Notes: generated by a model from the sequence alone, not told the origin. A stretch of 64,000 bases of DNA from Streptomyces canus 299MFChir4.1 (GCF_000383615.1 NZ_KB911583.1:62001-126000), one strand, 5' to 3'. Shown: positions 16,748 through 27,018, counted from the first letter of the stretch. Translations and numbers: made by a program.

Positions 16748-19565
16748 CTCGCCGGGTCCCTTCGGGGTCGTAGAGGACGAAGTCGGTCACCTCGACGGGC
16801 ACCAAGGCCTCGCCCACCGGGGCGAGCAGGGTCTGGCCCTTCCTCGCCTGTCCGTCGGCCACGAGGGCGAGGGCGAACGGGCGGCCGAGGGCCGGACTGT
16901 GGTAGCTGGAGGTGACGTGGCCGAGCATCGGCACCGGTACCGTCCCCAAGTCGACCTCCGGCGCGACGAGTTGGGTGCCCTCGGGCAGCCGGGTCGTGCG
17001 GTCGGCCGGGAGCAGCCCGACCAGTTGCTTGCGGTCGGTGCGGGCGGTGTCGGCGCGGGCGAAGGACCGCTTGCCGATGAAGTCCTTCTGCTTGGAGACC
17101 ACCCAGCTCATGCCCGCGTCCTGCGGGGTGACCGTCCCGTCGGTGTCCTGGCCGACGATGATGTAACCCTTCTCGGCCCGCAGGACGTGCATGGTCTCGG
17201 TGCCGTACGGGGTGATGCCGTACGGCCGGCCGACCGCGTCCACCTCCTCCCAGACCGCGAGCCCGTACCAGGCGGAGACGTTGATCTCGTAGGCCAGTTC
17301 GCCGGAGAAGGAGATCCGGCAGACACGGGCCGGGATGCCGGAGGCCAGGGTCGTCTCGCGGAAGGCCATGAACGGGAAGGCCTCGTTCGACAGGTCGAGG
17401 TCCGGGGCGAGATGGCCGAGGACAGCGCGCGACTGCGGGCCGACGACGGCGATCGTCGCCCACTGCTCGGTCACCGAGGTGCAGTGCACGTCGAGTTCGG
17501 GCCACTCGGTCTGCGACCACTCCTCCAGCCAGTCCAGGACGTTCGCGGCGCCGCCGGTCGTGGTGGTCATAAAGTAGCGGTTGTCGTCGAGGCGCAGCGT
17601 CACCCCGTCGTCGAAGATCATGCCGTCGGGCTTGCACATCACGCCGTACCGCCCGGTGCCGGGCTTCAGCTTCTTGAAGGCGTTGGTGTAGATCCGGTTG
17701 AGGAACTCGCCCGCGTCCGCGCCCCAGATCTCGATCTTGCCGAGGGTGGAGGCGTCCATGAACGCCACGCCCTCCCGGGCCGCCCGGCACTCGCGCGCCA
17801 CGGCCGCGTCCATGTCCTCACCGGCCTGCGGGTAGTACCAGGGGCGCTTCCACTGCCCGACGTCCTCGAACTTCGCACCGTGCGCCACATGCCAGCTGTG
17901 GATCGACGTGGTCCGCTCCGGGTCGAACAGGTCCCCGCGCTCGCGCCCGGCCAGGGCGGCGAAGGCGATCGGCGTGTACGGCGCCCGGTAGGCCGTGGTG
18001 CCGATCTCCCCCAGCGAACCGCCGAGGGCCTCAGCGATCACCCCGATCGCGTTGACGCCGGAGGTCTTGCCCTGGTCGTTCGCCGTGCCGAGCGAGGTGT
18101 ACCGCTTGACGTGCTCGACGCCGCGCATGCCGGCGCCGGTGGAGCGCCAGACGTCGGCGACCGTGACATCACGCTGGAGATCGACGAAGTGGCTGTCCCA
18201 GGTGCCCGGTTCGCCCTCGGAGGAGGGCACCAGCCACAGGGCCCGCGTCGGGCCGGGCGCGCGCCGCACCGGTTCGGCCGGTACGGGCACCGGGAACCCC
18301 GCCGCTGTCGCCGCCAGCGCACCGGCCCGCGCCCCTTCGGCCAGACAGTCTTCGAGGTCGTACGTCCCCCGGGCCGCCCCCACGACCTGCTGATCGCGTA
18401 CGGCCCCGTCCGGAACGAACGCGACCAGGTCGGAGTCCCAGCGCAACCGCCCCTGACGCTGGCTGTGCAGATGTACCACGGGGCTCCAGCCGCCCGACAC
18501 GGCGAGCAGATCGCAGACGAACGACTCGGCTTCACCGCCGAGTCGACCCTCGGCATCGAGGGCGCGCACGGTGACGCCGGTGAGCCTGTGGTCGCCCGAG
18601 GTGTCGGCCACGGCGCTGCCCGTCAGGACCCGCACCCCCGTCGCCGCTACCAGCTCGGCGGCCCGGTCGGAGAGTTCGGGGCGGGCGTCCACCACGGCGG
18701 CGACGTCGACGCCGGCCCTGCGCAGATCGGCGACCGTGTCGTAGGCGCTGTCGTTGGTCGTGCTCACCACGGCCCGCGAACCCGGGGTCACGGCATACCG
18801 GTTGAGATAGGTGTGCACGGCCCCGGCGAGCATCACGCCGGGCCGGTCGTTGCCCGCGAAGACCAGCGGACGCTCGTGCGCCCCGGTCGCCAGGATCACC
18901 TGACGGGCGCGGATGTGCCACAGCCGCTGCCGCGAGACGCCTTCGGGGGCGTCGGCGCCGAGGTGGTCGGTGCGCCGCTCAAGGGCCAGCACGTAGTTGT
19001 CGTCGTACGACCCGAAAGCCGTGGTCCGATGCAGGACGACGGCCTCGGGGGCGGCGTCGAGGGCCGCGCGCAGCTCCTCGGACCGCTCCCCGTCACCGGG
19101 CTCGGGCTGCTCGTCGACGAGGAGGACGCGGGCACCGGAGGAGGCGGCAGCCGCGGCCGCCGCGAGGCCCGCCGGACCGGCGCCGACGACCAGGACGTCG
19201 GTGTGGACGTACTTCTTGTCGTAGACGGCGGGATCCGGGGTCGGGTCGAGCCGGCCCATCCCCGAGAGCGTGGTGGCGGACAAACCGTCGTACAGCTCGA
19301 CGGTCGTGGCCGGGAGCATGCCCTCCGAGTGCGAACCGCCCAGCTGGACCAGTGCGTTGGGCTCCTCGACGCCCGCGGAGACGATGCCGCGCGGGCGGCC
19401 GCGGTAGAGCGAGGGGGCGGCCTCGACGAGGCCGTTCGCCAGCATCGCCGAGGCGAGCGTGTCGCCGGGGTGTCCGGTCAGCTCCTGCCCGTCGACGGTG
19501 AATCGGAGCAGCGTGCCGCGGTCGACACGGCCGCCTCGCGGCAGCCGGAAGCGCTGGTCGGTCAT
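16740..19565 (-). CDS. soxA: Sarcosine oxidase alpha subunit
   Basis: 941 residues from ATG 19565. The large subunit accepts the methyl-derived formaldehyde and transfers it to tetrahydrofolate. Domains in order: a 2Fe-2S-fold domain without iron ligands (about 1-110, [17 protein letters not shown]), an NAD-binding Rossmann domain ([16 protein letters not shown] near 135), a further flavoprotein-like region ([18 protein letters not shown]), and a C-terminal GCV_T/aminomethyltransferase domain from about 560 ([24 protein letters not shown]). Length and order are normal. The ATG overlaps the end of soxD by four bases. NAD+ is bound here but FAD and covalent FMN sit in SoxB. Confidence 0.96.
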   Translation of the reverse strand: MTDQRFRLPRGGRVDRGTLLRFTVDGQELTGHPGDTLASAMLANGLVEAAPSLYRGRPRGIVSAGVEEPNALVQLGGSHSEGMLPATTVELYDGLSATTLSGMGRLDPTPDPAVYDKKYVHTDVLVVGAGPAGLAAAAAAASSGARVLLVDEQPEPGDGERSEELRAALDAAPEAVVLHRTTAFGSYDDNYVLALERRTDHLGADAPEGVSRQRLWHIRARQVILATGAHERPLVFAGNDRPGVMLAGAVHTYLNRYAVTPGSRAVVSTTNDSAYDTVADLRRAGVDVAAVVDARPELSDRAAELVAATGVRVLTGSAVADTSGDHRLTGVTVRALDAEGRLGGEAESFVCDLLAVSGGWSPVVHLHSQRQGRLRWDSDLVAFVPDGAVRDQQVVGAARGTYDLEDCLAEGARAGALAATAAGFPVPVPAEPVRRAPGPTRALWLVPSSEGEPGTWDSHFVDLQRDVTVADVWRSTGAGMRGVEHVKRYTSLGTANDQGKTSGVNAIGVIAEALGGSLGEIGTTAYRAPYTPIAFAALAGRERGDLFDPERTTSIHSWHVAHGAKFEDVGQWKRPWYYPQAGEDMDAAVARECRAAREGVAFMDASTLGKIEIWGADAGEFLNRIYTNAFKKLKPGTGRYGVMCKPDGMIFDDGVTLRLDDNRYFMTTTTGGAANVLDWLEEWSQTEWPELDVHCTSVTEQWATIAVVGPQSRAVLGHLAPDLDLSNEAFPFMAFRETTLASGIPARVCRISFSGELAYEINVSAWYGLAVWEEVDAVGRPYGITPYGTETMHVLRAEKGYIIVGQDTDGTVTPQDAGMSWVVSKQKDFIGKRSFARADTARTDRKQLVGLLPADRTTRLPEGTQLVAPEVDLGTVPVPMLGHVTSSYHSPALGRPFALALVADGQARKGQTLLAPVGEALVPVEVTDFVLYDPEGTRRDG

Positions 19566-19843
19566 CGGTTCCCTCCGGGGCGTGGCTCGTCGAGCCGGTA
19601 CGAGGTCAGCACCTCGTGGGTGGCGGTGTCGCGCAGGACGTTGAACCAGCGGCGGCAGCCGACGCTGTGCATCCACCGTTCCGCGAAGGGGCCCTTGGGG
19701 TTGTCGCGGTAGAAGACGTACTCGGCCCACTGCTCGTCGGTGAGGTCGGCGGGGGACTCGGGGTGGGGGACGTGGGCCTGTCCGCCGTAGCGGTACTCCG
19801 TCTCGTTCCGCGGCCCGCACCAGGGGCAGGTGATCAGCAGCAC
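19562..19843 (-). CDS. soxD: Sarcosine oxidase delta subunit
   Basis: 93 residues, the zinc-binding small subunit. It starts [10 protein letters not shown], with the CxxC pair at Cys6/Cys9; later landmarks are [20 protein letters not shown] sequence (residues 38-53), [19 protein letters not shown] and the HEVLTSYRL end. A further Cys in VGCRRW and a His complete the zinc site known from the family. It stabilises the tetramer and has no catalytic role. It lies between soxB (26-base gap) and soxA (4-base overlap). Confidence 0.95.
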   Translation of the reverse strand: MLLITCPWCGPRNETEYRYGGQAHVPHPESPADLTDEQWAEYVFYRDNPKGPFAERWMHSVGCRRWFNVLRDTATHEVLTSYRLDEPRPGGNR

Positions 19844-19869
19844 GGCGTTCTCCTCAAAGCCTCAGTGCC

Positions 19870-21090
19870 TCAGTGGGCCACGGCTGCTGCGCCGTGCTCG
19901 TCGATCAACGCGCCGGTCGTGAACCGGTCGAGGGCGAAGGGGGCGTTCAGCGGGTGCGGCTCGCCCGTCGCGATGGTGTGCGCGAAGGTCCAGCCGGCCG
20001 CCGGAGTGGCCTTGAAACCGCCGGTTCCCCAGCCGCAGTTGACGTAGAGGTTCTCAACGGGCGTGCCGCCGATGATCGGCGAGGCGTCCGGGGTGACGTC
20101 GACGATGCCGCCCCAGGTGCGCAGCACATGCGCCCTGGCGAAGACCGGGAACAGCTCGACGGCGGCCGCCATCTGCTGCTCGATCACATGGAACGAGCCG
20201 CGCTGACCGTAACCGTTGTACGAGTCGACGCCGGCGCCCATCACCAACTCGCCCTTGTGCGCCTGGGAGACGTAGACGTGCACGTGGTTCGACATGACGA
20301 CGGTCGGGTGCACCGGCTCGTGCAGTTCGGAGACCAGGGCCTGGAGCGGGTGGGACTGCACCGGCAGCCGGATGCCCGCCCGCTCGGCCAGCACGCTGCT
20401 GTGCCCGGCGGCGGCGAGACCGACCCGGCCGGCGTGGATGCGGCCGCGGTTGGTGTCGACACCCACGACCCGGTCGCCGTCCTTGAGGAAACCGGTGACC
20501 TCACAGCCCTGGATCAGGTCCACGCCCAGTTCGTCGGCGCGGCGGGCCAGCGCCCAGGCGACGTGGTCGTGCTTGGCGATGCCGGCCCGGGGCTGGAAGG
20601 TGGCGCCGAGCACCGGATACCGGGTGCGGGACGAGACGTTGAGGATGGGGCAGACCTTGGCGACCTCGTCCGGCTCCAGCCACTCGGCGTCGACTCCGTT
20701 GAGGCGGTTGGCGTTGACCCGGCGCACGCCCTCGCGGACGTCCTGGAGGGTGTGCGCGAGGTTGAGGACTCCGCGCTGGCTGAACAGGAAGTCGTAGTCC
20801 AGCTCCTCCGGGAGCCGCTCCCACAGCTTCAGCGCGTGCTCGTAGATCGCCGCGCTCTCGTCCCACAGGTAGTTGGAGCGGATGATCGTGGTGTTGCGGG
20901 CCATGTTGCCGCCCGCGAGCCAGCCCTTCTCCAGGACGGCCACGTTGGTGATGCCGTGGTTCTTGGCGAGGTAGTAGGCGGTGGCCAGACCGTGACCTCC
21001 CGCGCCGACGATGACGACGTCGTACGAGGAGCGCGGCTCGGGGTTGCGCCAGAGGAAGTCCGGGTGCTCCGGCAGCGGTTCGGCGGTCAT
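19870..21090 (-). CDS. soxB: Sarcosine oxidase beta subunit
   Basis: 406 residues. This subunit carries the active site: it oxidises sarcosine with FAD and passes electrons to FMN that is bound covalently to a histidine. The dinucleotide motif is [20 protein letters not shown] (residues about 25-44); the region [18 protein letters not shown] contains the conserved His that is the likely FMN attachment site; the FAD C-terminal motif is [17 protein letters not shown]. Starts ATGA-overlapped with the glyA stop, so glyA and soxB are translationally coupled. Length is that of the family. Confidence 0.96.
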   Translation of the reverse strand: MTAEPLPEHPDFLWRNPEPRSSYDVVIVGAGGHGLATAYYLAKNHGITNVAVLEKGWLAGGNMARNTTIIRSNYLWDESAAIYEHALKLWERLPEELDYDFLFSQRGVLNLAHTLQDVREGVRRVNANRLNGVDAEWLEPDEVAKVCPILNVSSRTRYPVLGATFQPRAGIAKHDHVAWALARRADELGVDLIQGCEVTGFLKDGDRVVGVDTNRGRIHAGRVGLAAAGHSSVLAERAGIRLPVQSHPLQALVSELHEPVHPTVVMSNHVHVYVSQAHKGELVMGAGVDSYNGYGQRGSFHVIEQQMAAAVELFPVFARAHVLRTWGGIVDVTPDASPIIGGTPVENLYVNCGWGTGGFKATPAAGWTFAHTIATGEPHPLNAPFALDRFTTGALIDEHGAAAVAH

Positions 21091-22382
21091 GCCGGGCCTC
21101 CGTCGAGGTGGTGGTAGAGCGGGAAGGCGGCGGCGAGCTTCTCGACCCGGGCGCGCAGTTCGTCCTCGGGGCGTTCGCGCTTCAGGGCCTCGGCGATGAT
21201 GTCGGCGACCTCGCGGAACTCCGTCTCGCCGAAGCCGCGGGTGGCCAGGGCGGGGGTACCGATCCGCAGGCCCGAGGAGATCATCGGGGGGCGCGGGTCG
21301 AAGGGCACGGCGTTGCGGTTGACGGTGATGCCGATGCGGTGCAGCCGGTCCTCGGCCTGCTTCCCGTCGAGCTCGGAGTTGCGCAGGTCGACGAGGATCA
21401 GGTGGACCTCGGTGCCGCCGGTCAGCACGGTGATCCCGGCCTCGGCCACGTCGTCGGCCAGCAGCCGGCCGGCGAGGATCTTCGCACCCCGCAGCGTGCG
21501 CCGCTGGCGTTCCTTGAACTCATCCGAGGAAGCCACCTTGAAGGCCACCGCCTTCGCCGCGATCACATGCTCCAGCGGACCGCCCTGCTGACCGGGGAAG
21601 ACCGCCGAGTTGATCTTCTTGGCCAGGTCGGCGCGGCTGAGGATGACACCGCCGCGCGGGCCGCCGAGGGTCTTGTGGGTGGTCGTCGTGACGACGTCGG
21701 CGTACGGCACCGGGTTCGGGTGCAGGCCCGCGGCCACCAGCCCCGCGAAGTGCGCCATGTCCACCATCAGGTACGCGCCCACCGCGTCGGCGATCCGCCG
21801 GAACCCGGCGAAGTCCAGCTGCCGCGGGTAGGCCGACCAGCCCGCGACGATCATCTTCGGCCGGTGCTCCAGGGCCAGCCGCTCGACCTCGTCCATGTCG
21901 ACGCGCAGGTCCGACTCGCGCACGTGGTACGGGACGACGTCGTACAGCTTGCCGGAGTAGTTGAGGCGCATGCCGTGGGTCAGGTGCCCGCCGTGCGCCA
22001 GGTCCAGGCCGAGGATCGTGTCGCCGGGGCTCAGCAGCGCGAACATCGCGGCCGCGTTGGCCTGGGCGCCCGAGTGCGGCTGGACGTTCGCGGCCTCGGC
22101 GCCGAAGAGCTCCTTCACGCGGGCGATGGCCAGCCGCTCGACGACGTCGACGTGCTCGCAGCCGCCGTAGTAGCGGCGGCCCGGGTAGCCCTCGGCGTAC
22201 TTGTTGGTCAGGACCGAGCCCTGGGCCTCCATCACGGCGGCGGGGGCGAAGTTCTCGGAGGCGATCATCTCGAGTGTGGACTGCTGGCGGTGCAGCTCGG
22301 CGGCGAGCGCGTCGGCTACGTCCGGGTCGAGTTCGCTGAGGGGGAGGGAGAGCGGCGAGGTGGGCGACGTGCTCGTTGCCAT
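21087..22382 (-). CDS. glyA: Serine hydroxymethyltransferase of the sarcosine operon
   Basis: 431 residues. PLP enzyme that interconverts glycine plus 5,10-methylene-THF and serine; both substrates are products of sarcosine oxidase, so this copy converts sarcosine carbon directly to serine. PLP lysine lies in [14 protein letters not shown]; other hallmarks are [35 protein letters not shown] and the C-terminal [15 protein letters not shown]. It is the first gene of the sox operon with a divergent GntR regulator and an operator-like palindrome in between. It is probably additional to a housekeeping glyA elsewhere in the genome. Confidence 0.95.
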   Translation of the reverse strand: MATSTSPTSPLSLPLSELDPDVADALAAELHRQQSTLEMIASENFAPAAVMEAQGSVLTNKYAEGYPGRRYYGGCEHVDVVERLAIARVKELFGAEAANVQPHSGAQANAAAMFALLSPGDTILGLDLAHGGHLTHGMRLNYSGKLYDVVPYHVRESDLRVDMDEVERLALEHRPKMIVAGWSAYPRQLDFAGFRRIADAVGAYLMVDMAHFAGLVAAGLHPNPVPYADVVTTTTHKTLGGPRGGVILSRADLAKKINSAVFPGQQGGPLEHVIAAKAVAFKVASSDEFKERQRRTLRGAKILAGRLLADDVAEAGITVLTGGTEVHLILVDLRNSELDGKQAEDRLHRIGITVNRNAVPFDPRPPMISSGLRIGTPALATRGFGETEFREVADIIAEALKRERPEDELRARVEKLAAAFPLYHHLDGGPA

Positions 22383-22416
22383 CGGTGCACCATCCTGAGA
22401 GCCAGCTAATGAGCAA

Positions 22417-22428
22417 CTGATATATCAG
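22417..22428. promoter_or_regulatory. Palindrome CTGATATATCAG between glyA and gntR
   Basis: Perfect 12-base palindrome in the 95-bp divergent region, in an AT-rich stretch that is rare in this genome. TGATATATCA resembles operators of FadR-subfamily (FCD) GntR regulators. It likely lets the divergent GntR protein control both itself and the sox operon. Confidence 0.7.
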
Positions 22429-22477
22429 CCTGTGCGCTAAGGTATGGGAGCTCGCCGCACGGGTCAAGGGGGCATCC

Positions 22478-23137
22478 ATGGAGCAGGTCGCGACCGAGAT
22501 CGAGGAGCTGTCGCTCGCCGAGCGCGCGTACCGTGCCATCCGGGACCGGCTGGTCATGCTGGAGATCCGGCCCGGCGCGCCGATCAACGAGGAGCAGCTG
22601 GGGCAGTCGCTCGGCGTCGGCCGCACACCGGTGCGCGAGGCACTCAAGCGGCTCCAGTACGAGCGCCTGATCACGACCTATCCCCGCCGAGGCACCTTCG
22701 CCACCGAGGTCAACATCACCGACCTGGCACACATCTCCGAGGTGCGCCAGGAACTGGAACCCCTGGCGGCGGCGCAGGCCGCGCGGCGCGCCACGGCCAC
22801 CGACCGGGCCAACCTGACGGCCCTACGGCGGGAACTCGACACCGCCGGGGCCCCCGGGCGGGACGCCGCCGAACTCATGCACCTGGACCTCCAGGTGCAC
22901 CGCGCCATCTACACGGCCACGCACAACCCGTACCTGGAGGACACCCTCGTCCGCCACGACAACCTGGCCACCCGCATCTGGTGCCTGTTCGTGGACCGGC
23001 TGTCCGACATGGCCGGCCATGTCGAGGAGCACGGCCCGCTGATCGAGGCGATCGTCTCCGGCGACGCCGGCACGGCGGCGCGGCTCGCCCGCAGCCATGT
23101 CGAGGGCTTCGAACAGGCGATCCGCGAGGCCATCTGA
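22478..23137 (+). CDS. GntR-family regulator, FCD (FadR/VanR) type
   Basis: 219 residues from ATG 22478 (GGGGG upstream). Winged HTH at about 10-75 (AYRAIRDRLVMLEIRPG, INEEQLGQSLGVGRTPVREALKRL) and an all-helical FCD effector domain at 85-215. Metal-ligand positions typical of FCD can be seen (D..VHRAIY, the HD in VRHDNLAT, EEHGPLIEAI and a C-terminal HVEGF). It is divergent from glyA-soxBDAG and almost certainly controls sarcosine degradation. The effector could be sarcosine, betaine-derived methylglycine or glycine. Confidence 0.93.
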   Translation: MEQVATEIEELSLAERAYRAIRDRLVMLEIRPGAPINEEQLGQSLGVGRTPVREALKRLQYERLITTYPRRGTFATEVNITDLAHISEVRQELEPLAAAQAARRATATDRANLTALRRELDTAGAPGRDAAELMHLDLQVHRAIYTATHNPYLEDTLVRHDNLATRIWCLFVDRLSDMAGHVEEHGPLIEAIVSGDAGTAARLARSHVEGFEQAIREAI

Positions 23138-23166
23138 GGCGGCAGGTCCGGCCGGTCACCGGTGGG

Positions 23167-24207
23167 TCAGTGCCCGGTGGTGGTCGTACCTCCCGGCAGC
23201 TCTCCCTCCTCGCACCGCCGCAGCACCCGCAGTTCGTCACCCTCGATCCGCATCTCGTACAGATGCCCGCGCGCGTTCTCGAAGGGACGGTGGAGGATCA
23301 TCAGCAGCCTGCCGTCGAAGGCCCGGAACAGCATGCCGTGTCCGCTGTCCTCCCGGACCAGCGGCCGGCGCTGCTCCCAGGGGCCGGTCAGCCCACCGGA
23401 CCTGGAGACGGCGTAGGTCTGCACGTAATCGCCGCTGGCGGTGCCGTCCGCACCGGCCCTGTTCTTCTCGTACGTCGACCACAGCATGAGGAGCGCGCCG
23501 TCGGGTGTGCGGTGGAGCTGCGGGCCGTCGGTGACGTACGGCGCGAGCTGGTGCGGCACGCCCGCGGGGATCTGCTCGCCGAGCCAGTACGCGTCCGAGC
23601 CCTTGAACAGGAAGACGGGCTCACCGACCGTCCCGGTCAGGTCGGGGGCCAGCCGGATCGCCTCCATCGTGCCGTCGACGGTCTGCAGCCACTCGTGCGC
23701 GTACACCATCCAGGGCTGCCCGTCCGGATCGACGTGGAGCGTGCCGTCGAGCGTCATCAGGTGGGCGGGTGGAGTGGGCCCGGACGGGTCGACGACGGTG
23801 AACGGGCCGAGCAGCGAGTCGGAGACGGCGGTGATCGTGCCGCGCGCGTGGTTCGGCAGCTGGAAGGGTGTGCCCCAGCGCCCGGCGGGCGGCACCGGCA
23901 GCGGCCGGTTCTCGTCGTGCAGGGTGGTGAACAGGTAGTACCTGCCGTCCCACGCGTGCACCTCCGGCGCCCAGCCGCCGTCCCGCGCCCAGATGCCCTC
24001 CTGCTCGTCCGTCCGGAACACCACGACGGGCCGTGTCCAGTCCCGCAGGTCCCGGCTGCGGTAGACCATCGTCCCGACGCCCCGCACACCCGACACGGAC
24101 GGCTCGTTGGACGTGTAGAGGAAGTACGTCCGCGTCTCCTCGTCCGCGACGACGAACGGATCGTGCAACGGCATCTCGGGCAGCCGCAGGGGCTCGGTGT
24201 CGGTCAT
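23167..24207 (-). CDS. Glycoside hydrolase family 43-like protein
   Basis: 346 residues of five-bladed beta-propeller repeat sequence typical of GH43: catalytic-Asp motif LHDPFVVADEE near residue 14, WAPEVHAWDGRYYLF, LDGTLHVDPDGQPWMVY and SGHGMLFRAFDGR near the end. There is no signal peptide or lipobox, so it acts inside the cell, probably on an imported oligosaccharide containing arabinose, xylose or related sugars. ATG 24207 has no Shine-Dalgarno but a TATCGT hexamer six bases upstream (leaderless). No sugar transporter is adjacent, which is unusual for a GH43. Substrate not predictable. Confidence 0.85.
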   Translation of the reverse strand: MTDTEPLRLPEMPLHDPFVVADEETRTYFLYTSNEPSVSGVRGVGTMVYRSRDLRDWTRPVVVFRTDEQEGIWARDGGWAPEVHAWDGRYYLFTTLHDENRPLPVPPAGRWGTPFQLPNHARGTITAVSDSLLGPFTVVDPSGPTPPAHLMTLDGTLHVDPDGQPWMVYAHEWLQTVDGTMEAIRLAPDLTGTVGEPVFLFKGSDAYWLGEQIPAGVPHQLAPYVTDGPQLHRTPDGALLMLWSTYEKNRAGADGTASGDYVQTYAVSRSGGLTGPWEQRRPLVREDSGHGMLFRAFDGRLLMILHRPFENARGHLYEMRIEGDELRVLRRCEEGELPGGTTTTGH

Positions 24208-24322
24208 CGCGGAACGATACGTCGGCGTCGTGATCGGGCGGCCGCGAGGACCACCGGGGCGTCGGGGGCGTCCACGAGCGGGCGGCGAGAGCGGGCGCGT
24301 CCGGATGGGCAGCCGACGGGGC

Positions 24323-24610
24323 CTAGAAGCGGACCGTCATCTCCACCCGCACGTCGTCGCCCGCGTCGAGCCCTTCCGGTGTGCGCACCGCGTTCTTGAG
24401 GGGCAGCAGATAGCCGCCGTCCTTCGGGAACAACGAGGTCGTGAAGGTGACCTCGCCGATCCGGGCCTCGACCGGGATCACGCCCCACCCGTACGTGGCC
24501 ACGCGGGCCACCTCACCGATGTCGGCGGACTCCTGGCCGGGCACCGGGACGAAGTAGTACGGGGCCGGGCCGCGCCATTCGATCACCCGGCCGGTGAAGG
24601 TGAGCTGCAT
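24323..24610 (-). CDS. DUF1905-domain protein
   Basis: 95 residues from ATG 24610 (GGGGG upstream). It matches DUF1905: FTGRVIEWRGPAPYYFVPVP, then an ...GWGVIPVEARIG segment, the FPKDGGYLLPLKNAVR motif and a C-terminal strand DDVRVEMTVRF. The fold is a small beta-barrel; some members are fused to YdeI-like proteins. The function is unknown. It stands alone, 24 bases downstream of the tetR on the same strand, so it may be co-transcribed with it. Confidence 0.8.
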   Translation of the reverse strand: MQLTFTGRVIEWRGPAPYYFVPVPGQESADIGEVARVATYGWGVIPVEARIGEVTFTTSLFPKDGGYLLPLKNAVRTPEGLDAGDDVRVEMTVRF

Positions 24611-24634
24611 GAGACCCCCGTTGTCCCGACGACG

Positions 24635-25294
24635 TCAGGACAGTCTGTACCGCGCGGCGACGTCCGTGAGGTATCCGCGCAACAGGATCTTCGCCTCCTC
24701 CAGCAGCGCGCTGTCCCCTTTCGTGTCCCGGCGGAAGGCCTCCTGCGCGAGGGCGTCGGCGGCGAGGATCGCGGCGTGGCAGACGCGGGCGAGCGTCTCG
24801 TCGTCCTCGGCGAGCCGCAGCGCGAGCAGGATGCGGCGGATCCCGTCGGCCATCCGGTGCTTGTGCTCGCGGTCCGCGGCCCGGGTCCGCTCGGTCAGCC
24901 CGCTGCCGAACCACAGGGCGCGGAAGCCGTGTTCGGTGCGGTAGATCGCGGCGTACGCGTCGACGAGGACACCGACCGGGTCCTCCCAGCGCTCGGCGGC
25001 CGCGGCCTCGACGAGCGCGTCCATCGCCGCTTCCAGCTTCGCGAAGTAGCCGGCCGCGAGCGCCTCGATGATCGCCCCGCGGTCGGGCAGGTACTGGTAG
25101 AGCGAACCGACCGACACCCGCGCCTCGGACGCGATGCGGGTCGTGGTGAGCGACTCGACGCCCTCCTCGACCAGAATGCGCTCCGCGGCTTCCAGCACCC
25201 TGGCCAACCGGGCCCGGCTACGGGCCTGTTGAGGTGTGCGGCGCAGGGAGGCGATCCATGCGGCCGGGTCGGCGTCCGGGGCGGACTCAGCCAC
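24635..25294 (-). CDS. TetR-family regulator
   Basis: 219 residues when started at GTG 25294, which has GGAGG seven bases upstream (a GTG at 25312 is also in frame but lacks a ribosome site). HTH at about 25-75: ARLARVLEAAERILVEEGVESLTTT, SEARVSVGSLYQYLPDRGAI. The C-terminus is a helical ligand domain of AcrR type. Divergent from the aldolase-kinase operon with a perfect 7+7 inverted repeat between them (25349-25369), so it very probably represses that operon and itself. Confidence 0.92.
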   Translation of the reverse strand: MAESAPDADPAAWIASLRRTPQQARSRARLARVLEAAERILVEEGVESLTTTRIASEARVSVGSLYQYLPDRGAIIEALAAGYFAKLEAAMDALVEAAAAERWEDPVGVLVDAYAAIYRTEHGFRALWFGSGLTERTRAADREHKHRMADGIRRILLALRLAEDDETLARVCHAAILAADALAQEAFRRDTKGDSALLEEAKILLRGYLTDVAARYRLS

Positions 25295-25348
25295 GCGACG
25301 ACCTCCGCTCACTCACGTGACCACCTCACGCGACGACCCCCGAACCTG

Positions 25349-25369
25349 AACGTGACTTTGTTTCACGTT
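25349..25369. promoter_or_regulatory. TetR operator AACGTGA-N7-TCACGTT
   Basis: A perfect inverted repeat of seven bases with a seven-base centre, in the divergent region between the TetR gene and the aldolase. It overlaps the probable -35 of the aldolase promoter; a TAAGGT/GGTTAG -10-like sequence follows and no ribosome site is seen before ATG 25388, so that mRNA may have a very short leader. Confidence 0.75.
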
Positions 25370-25387
25370 AAGGTTAGCGTCGCGCGC

Positions 25388-26083
25388 ATGACCGACTCAA
25401 GCCCGGCGCTGAGCGAGGAGCGGGCCGCCGTGGCGGCCGCCTGCCGCCGACTGGGGGCCGAGGGGCTGCTCATCGGTACGGCGGGAAATGTCAGCGTCCG
25501 CGTCGAGGACCGCGTGGCGATCACCGCGACCGGCGCGATCCTGGCCGAGCTCACCCCGGAACAGGTCACCGTCGTCGACCTCGACGGAGAGATCGTGACC
25601 GGCGGCCTGCTGCCGACCTCGGAACTGGACCTCCACCTCGGCGTGTACGGCCGTTACGGCACCGGCGCCGTCGTGCACACCCACGCCCCGATGGCCACGG
25701 CGCTCTCCCTTGTCCTCGACGAACTGCCCTGCGTCCACTACCAGTTGCTGGCCCTCGGCGGCACCGTCCGGGTCGCGCCGTACGCGACCTTCGGCACCCC
25801 GGAACTCGCCGAGTCGGTCCTCGTCGCGCTGGAGGGCCGGGGTGCCGCCCTGATGGCCAACCACGGGGCCGTCACCCACGCCCCGACCCTCGACAAGGCG
25901 GTCGAGCACGCGCTGCTCCTGGAGTGGGCCTGCGGTGTCTACCAGCGCGCGGCCGCCCTGGGGCAGCCCCGCGTCCTCGACGAACAGCAGCAGATCGCGG
26001 TGATCGAGGCCGCCCTCGCCCGCAACTACGGCACCACGCAGTCCGCACCATCCGCACCATCCGCGCAGGAGGGAACCCGATGA
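25388..26083 (+). CDS. Class II aldolase/adducin (fuculose-phosphate aldolase-like)
   Basis: 231 residues. Zinc-dependent aldolase of the FucA/RhaD/AraD type. The phosphate loop is in LLIGTAGNVSVRV near residue 30, the metal histidines are in AVVHTHAPMATAL (HTH, about 97-99) and ALMANHGAVTHA (His about 160). E in TSELDLH (about 79) is the likely acid/base residue. It would cleave a ketose-1-phosphate to DHAP and an aldehyde. Its stop overlaps the ATG of the sugar kinase, so product and substrate are likely handled in succession. TetR-controlled through the 25349 palindrome. Sugar identity unknown; no transporter nearby. Confidence 0.9.
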   Translation: MTDSSPALSEERAAVAAACRRLGAEGLLIGTAGNVSVRVEDRVAITATGAILAELTPEQVTVVDLDGEIVTGGLLPTSELDLHLGVYGRYGTGAVVHTHAPMATALSLVLDELPCVHYQLLALGGTVRVAPYATFGTPELAESVLVALEGRGAALMANHGAVTHAPTLDKAVEHALLLEWACGVYQRAAALGQPRVLDEQQQIAVIEAALARNYGTTQSAPSAPSAQEGTR

Positions 26084-27018
26084 AGGCGCAGAACGTCGTC
26101 ACCATGGGCGTGCACGTGCTGGACGTCCTGGTCCGGCCGGTCGAGGAGATACCGGAGGGCCAGGGCGCGACCCTGGTCGAGGACATCCGCATGACCGCCG
26201 CCGGCACGGCCGCCGGCACCGCCCTCACCCTGGCCAAGCTGGGCGCCTCGGTACGCACCGCCGGGGCGATCGGCACCGACCCGACGGGCGACCTGCTCAC
26301 GCGGCTCCTCGACAAGGCGGGCATCGACACCGGGCTGCTCGTCCGCCGTATCGACACCTCCACCTCCGCGACCGTCCTGCCCATCCGCCCCAACGGCGAC
26401 CGTCCCACCCTCCACCTGCTCGGCGCCAACATCACCTACGGCCTCGACGACGTGCCCTGGGAGGCGGTCGCCGAGGCGAGCCACCTGCACCTCGGCGGCC
26501 CCGAGCTGATCGGAGCCGAGGTCGCCGCCCGCATCCTGGCGCACGCCAAGGAACACGGCGTGGTCACCTCGGTGGACCTCCTCGCCCCGGGCGAGCTCGG
26601 CACCTTCGACCAGATCGAACCGCTGCTCCCCTACGTCGACTTCCTGCTCCCCAACGAGGACCAGGTCCTCGGTTTCAGCGAGGAACAGGACGTCGTCACC
26701 GGCGCGAAGAAGTTCCTGGCCGGCGGCGTGGGCCTGGTCGCGGTCACCCGCGGCGGCGACGGCGCCCTCCTGGTCACCGCCGAGGGCACGGAGACGGTCC
26801 CCGCCTTCGACGTCGAGGTCGTCGACACCACCGGCTGCGGCGACGCCTTCTCGGCGGGCTTCCTGCGCGGGATGAGCCTGAACCGCACACCACGGGAGGC
26901 GGCGATCCTGGGCAGCGCCGCGGCGGCACTGGTGGCCCAGGGCCTGGGCAGCGACCACGGCGACTTCGACCTGGCGGAGGCCGACGAGTTCTCCATGACG
27001 AACAGGACCCGCGCCTAG
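26080..27018 (+). CDS. PfkB/ribokinase-family sugar kinase
   Basis: 312 residues. PfkB signature 2 is unmistakable: DTTGCGDAFSAGFLRG (catalytic Asp in GCGDAF near residue 260). Signature 1 is AAGTAAGTALTLAKLGASV near residue 40, and PNEDQVLGFSEEQD lies in the middle. It phosphorylates a sugar or related alcohol with ATP. ATGA-overlapped with the aldolase, so both are made from one message: kinase forms the ketose phosphate, aldolase splits it. The sugar is not predictable. The 108 bases after its stop hold no gene before the DUF2218 start at 27127. Confidence 0.92.
   Translation: MKAQNVVTMGVHVLDVLVRPVEEIPEGQGATLVEDIRMTAAGTAAGTALTLAKLGASVRTAGAIGTDPTGDLLTRLLDKAGIDTGLLVRRIDTSTSATVLPIRPNGDRPTLHLLGANITYGLDDVPWEAVAEASHLHLGGPELIGAEVAARILAHAKEHGVVTSVDLLAPGELGTFDQIEPLLPYVDFLLPNEDQVLGFSEEQDVVTGAKKFLAGGVGLVAVTRGGDGALLVTAEGTETVPAFDVEVVDTTGCGDAFSAGFLRGMSLNRTPREAAILGSAAAALVAQGLGSDHGDFDLAEADEFSMTNRTRA

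Noticed and set aside
16227..19712. A 1,161-codon open frame on the plus strand
   Set aside because: It lies antisense to soxG and soxA, which have complete sarcosine-oxidase motifs; no protein family signature in the plus frame.
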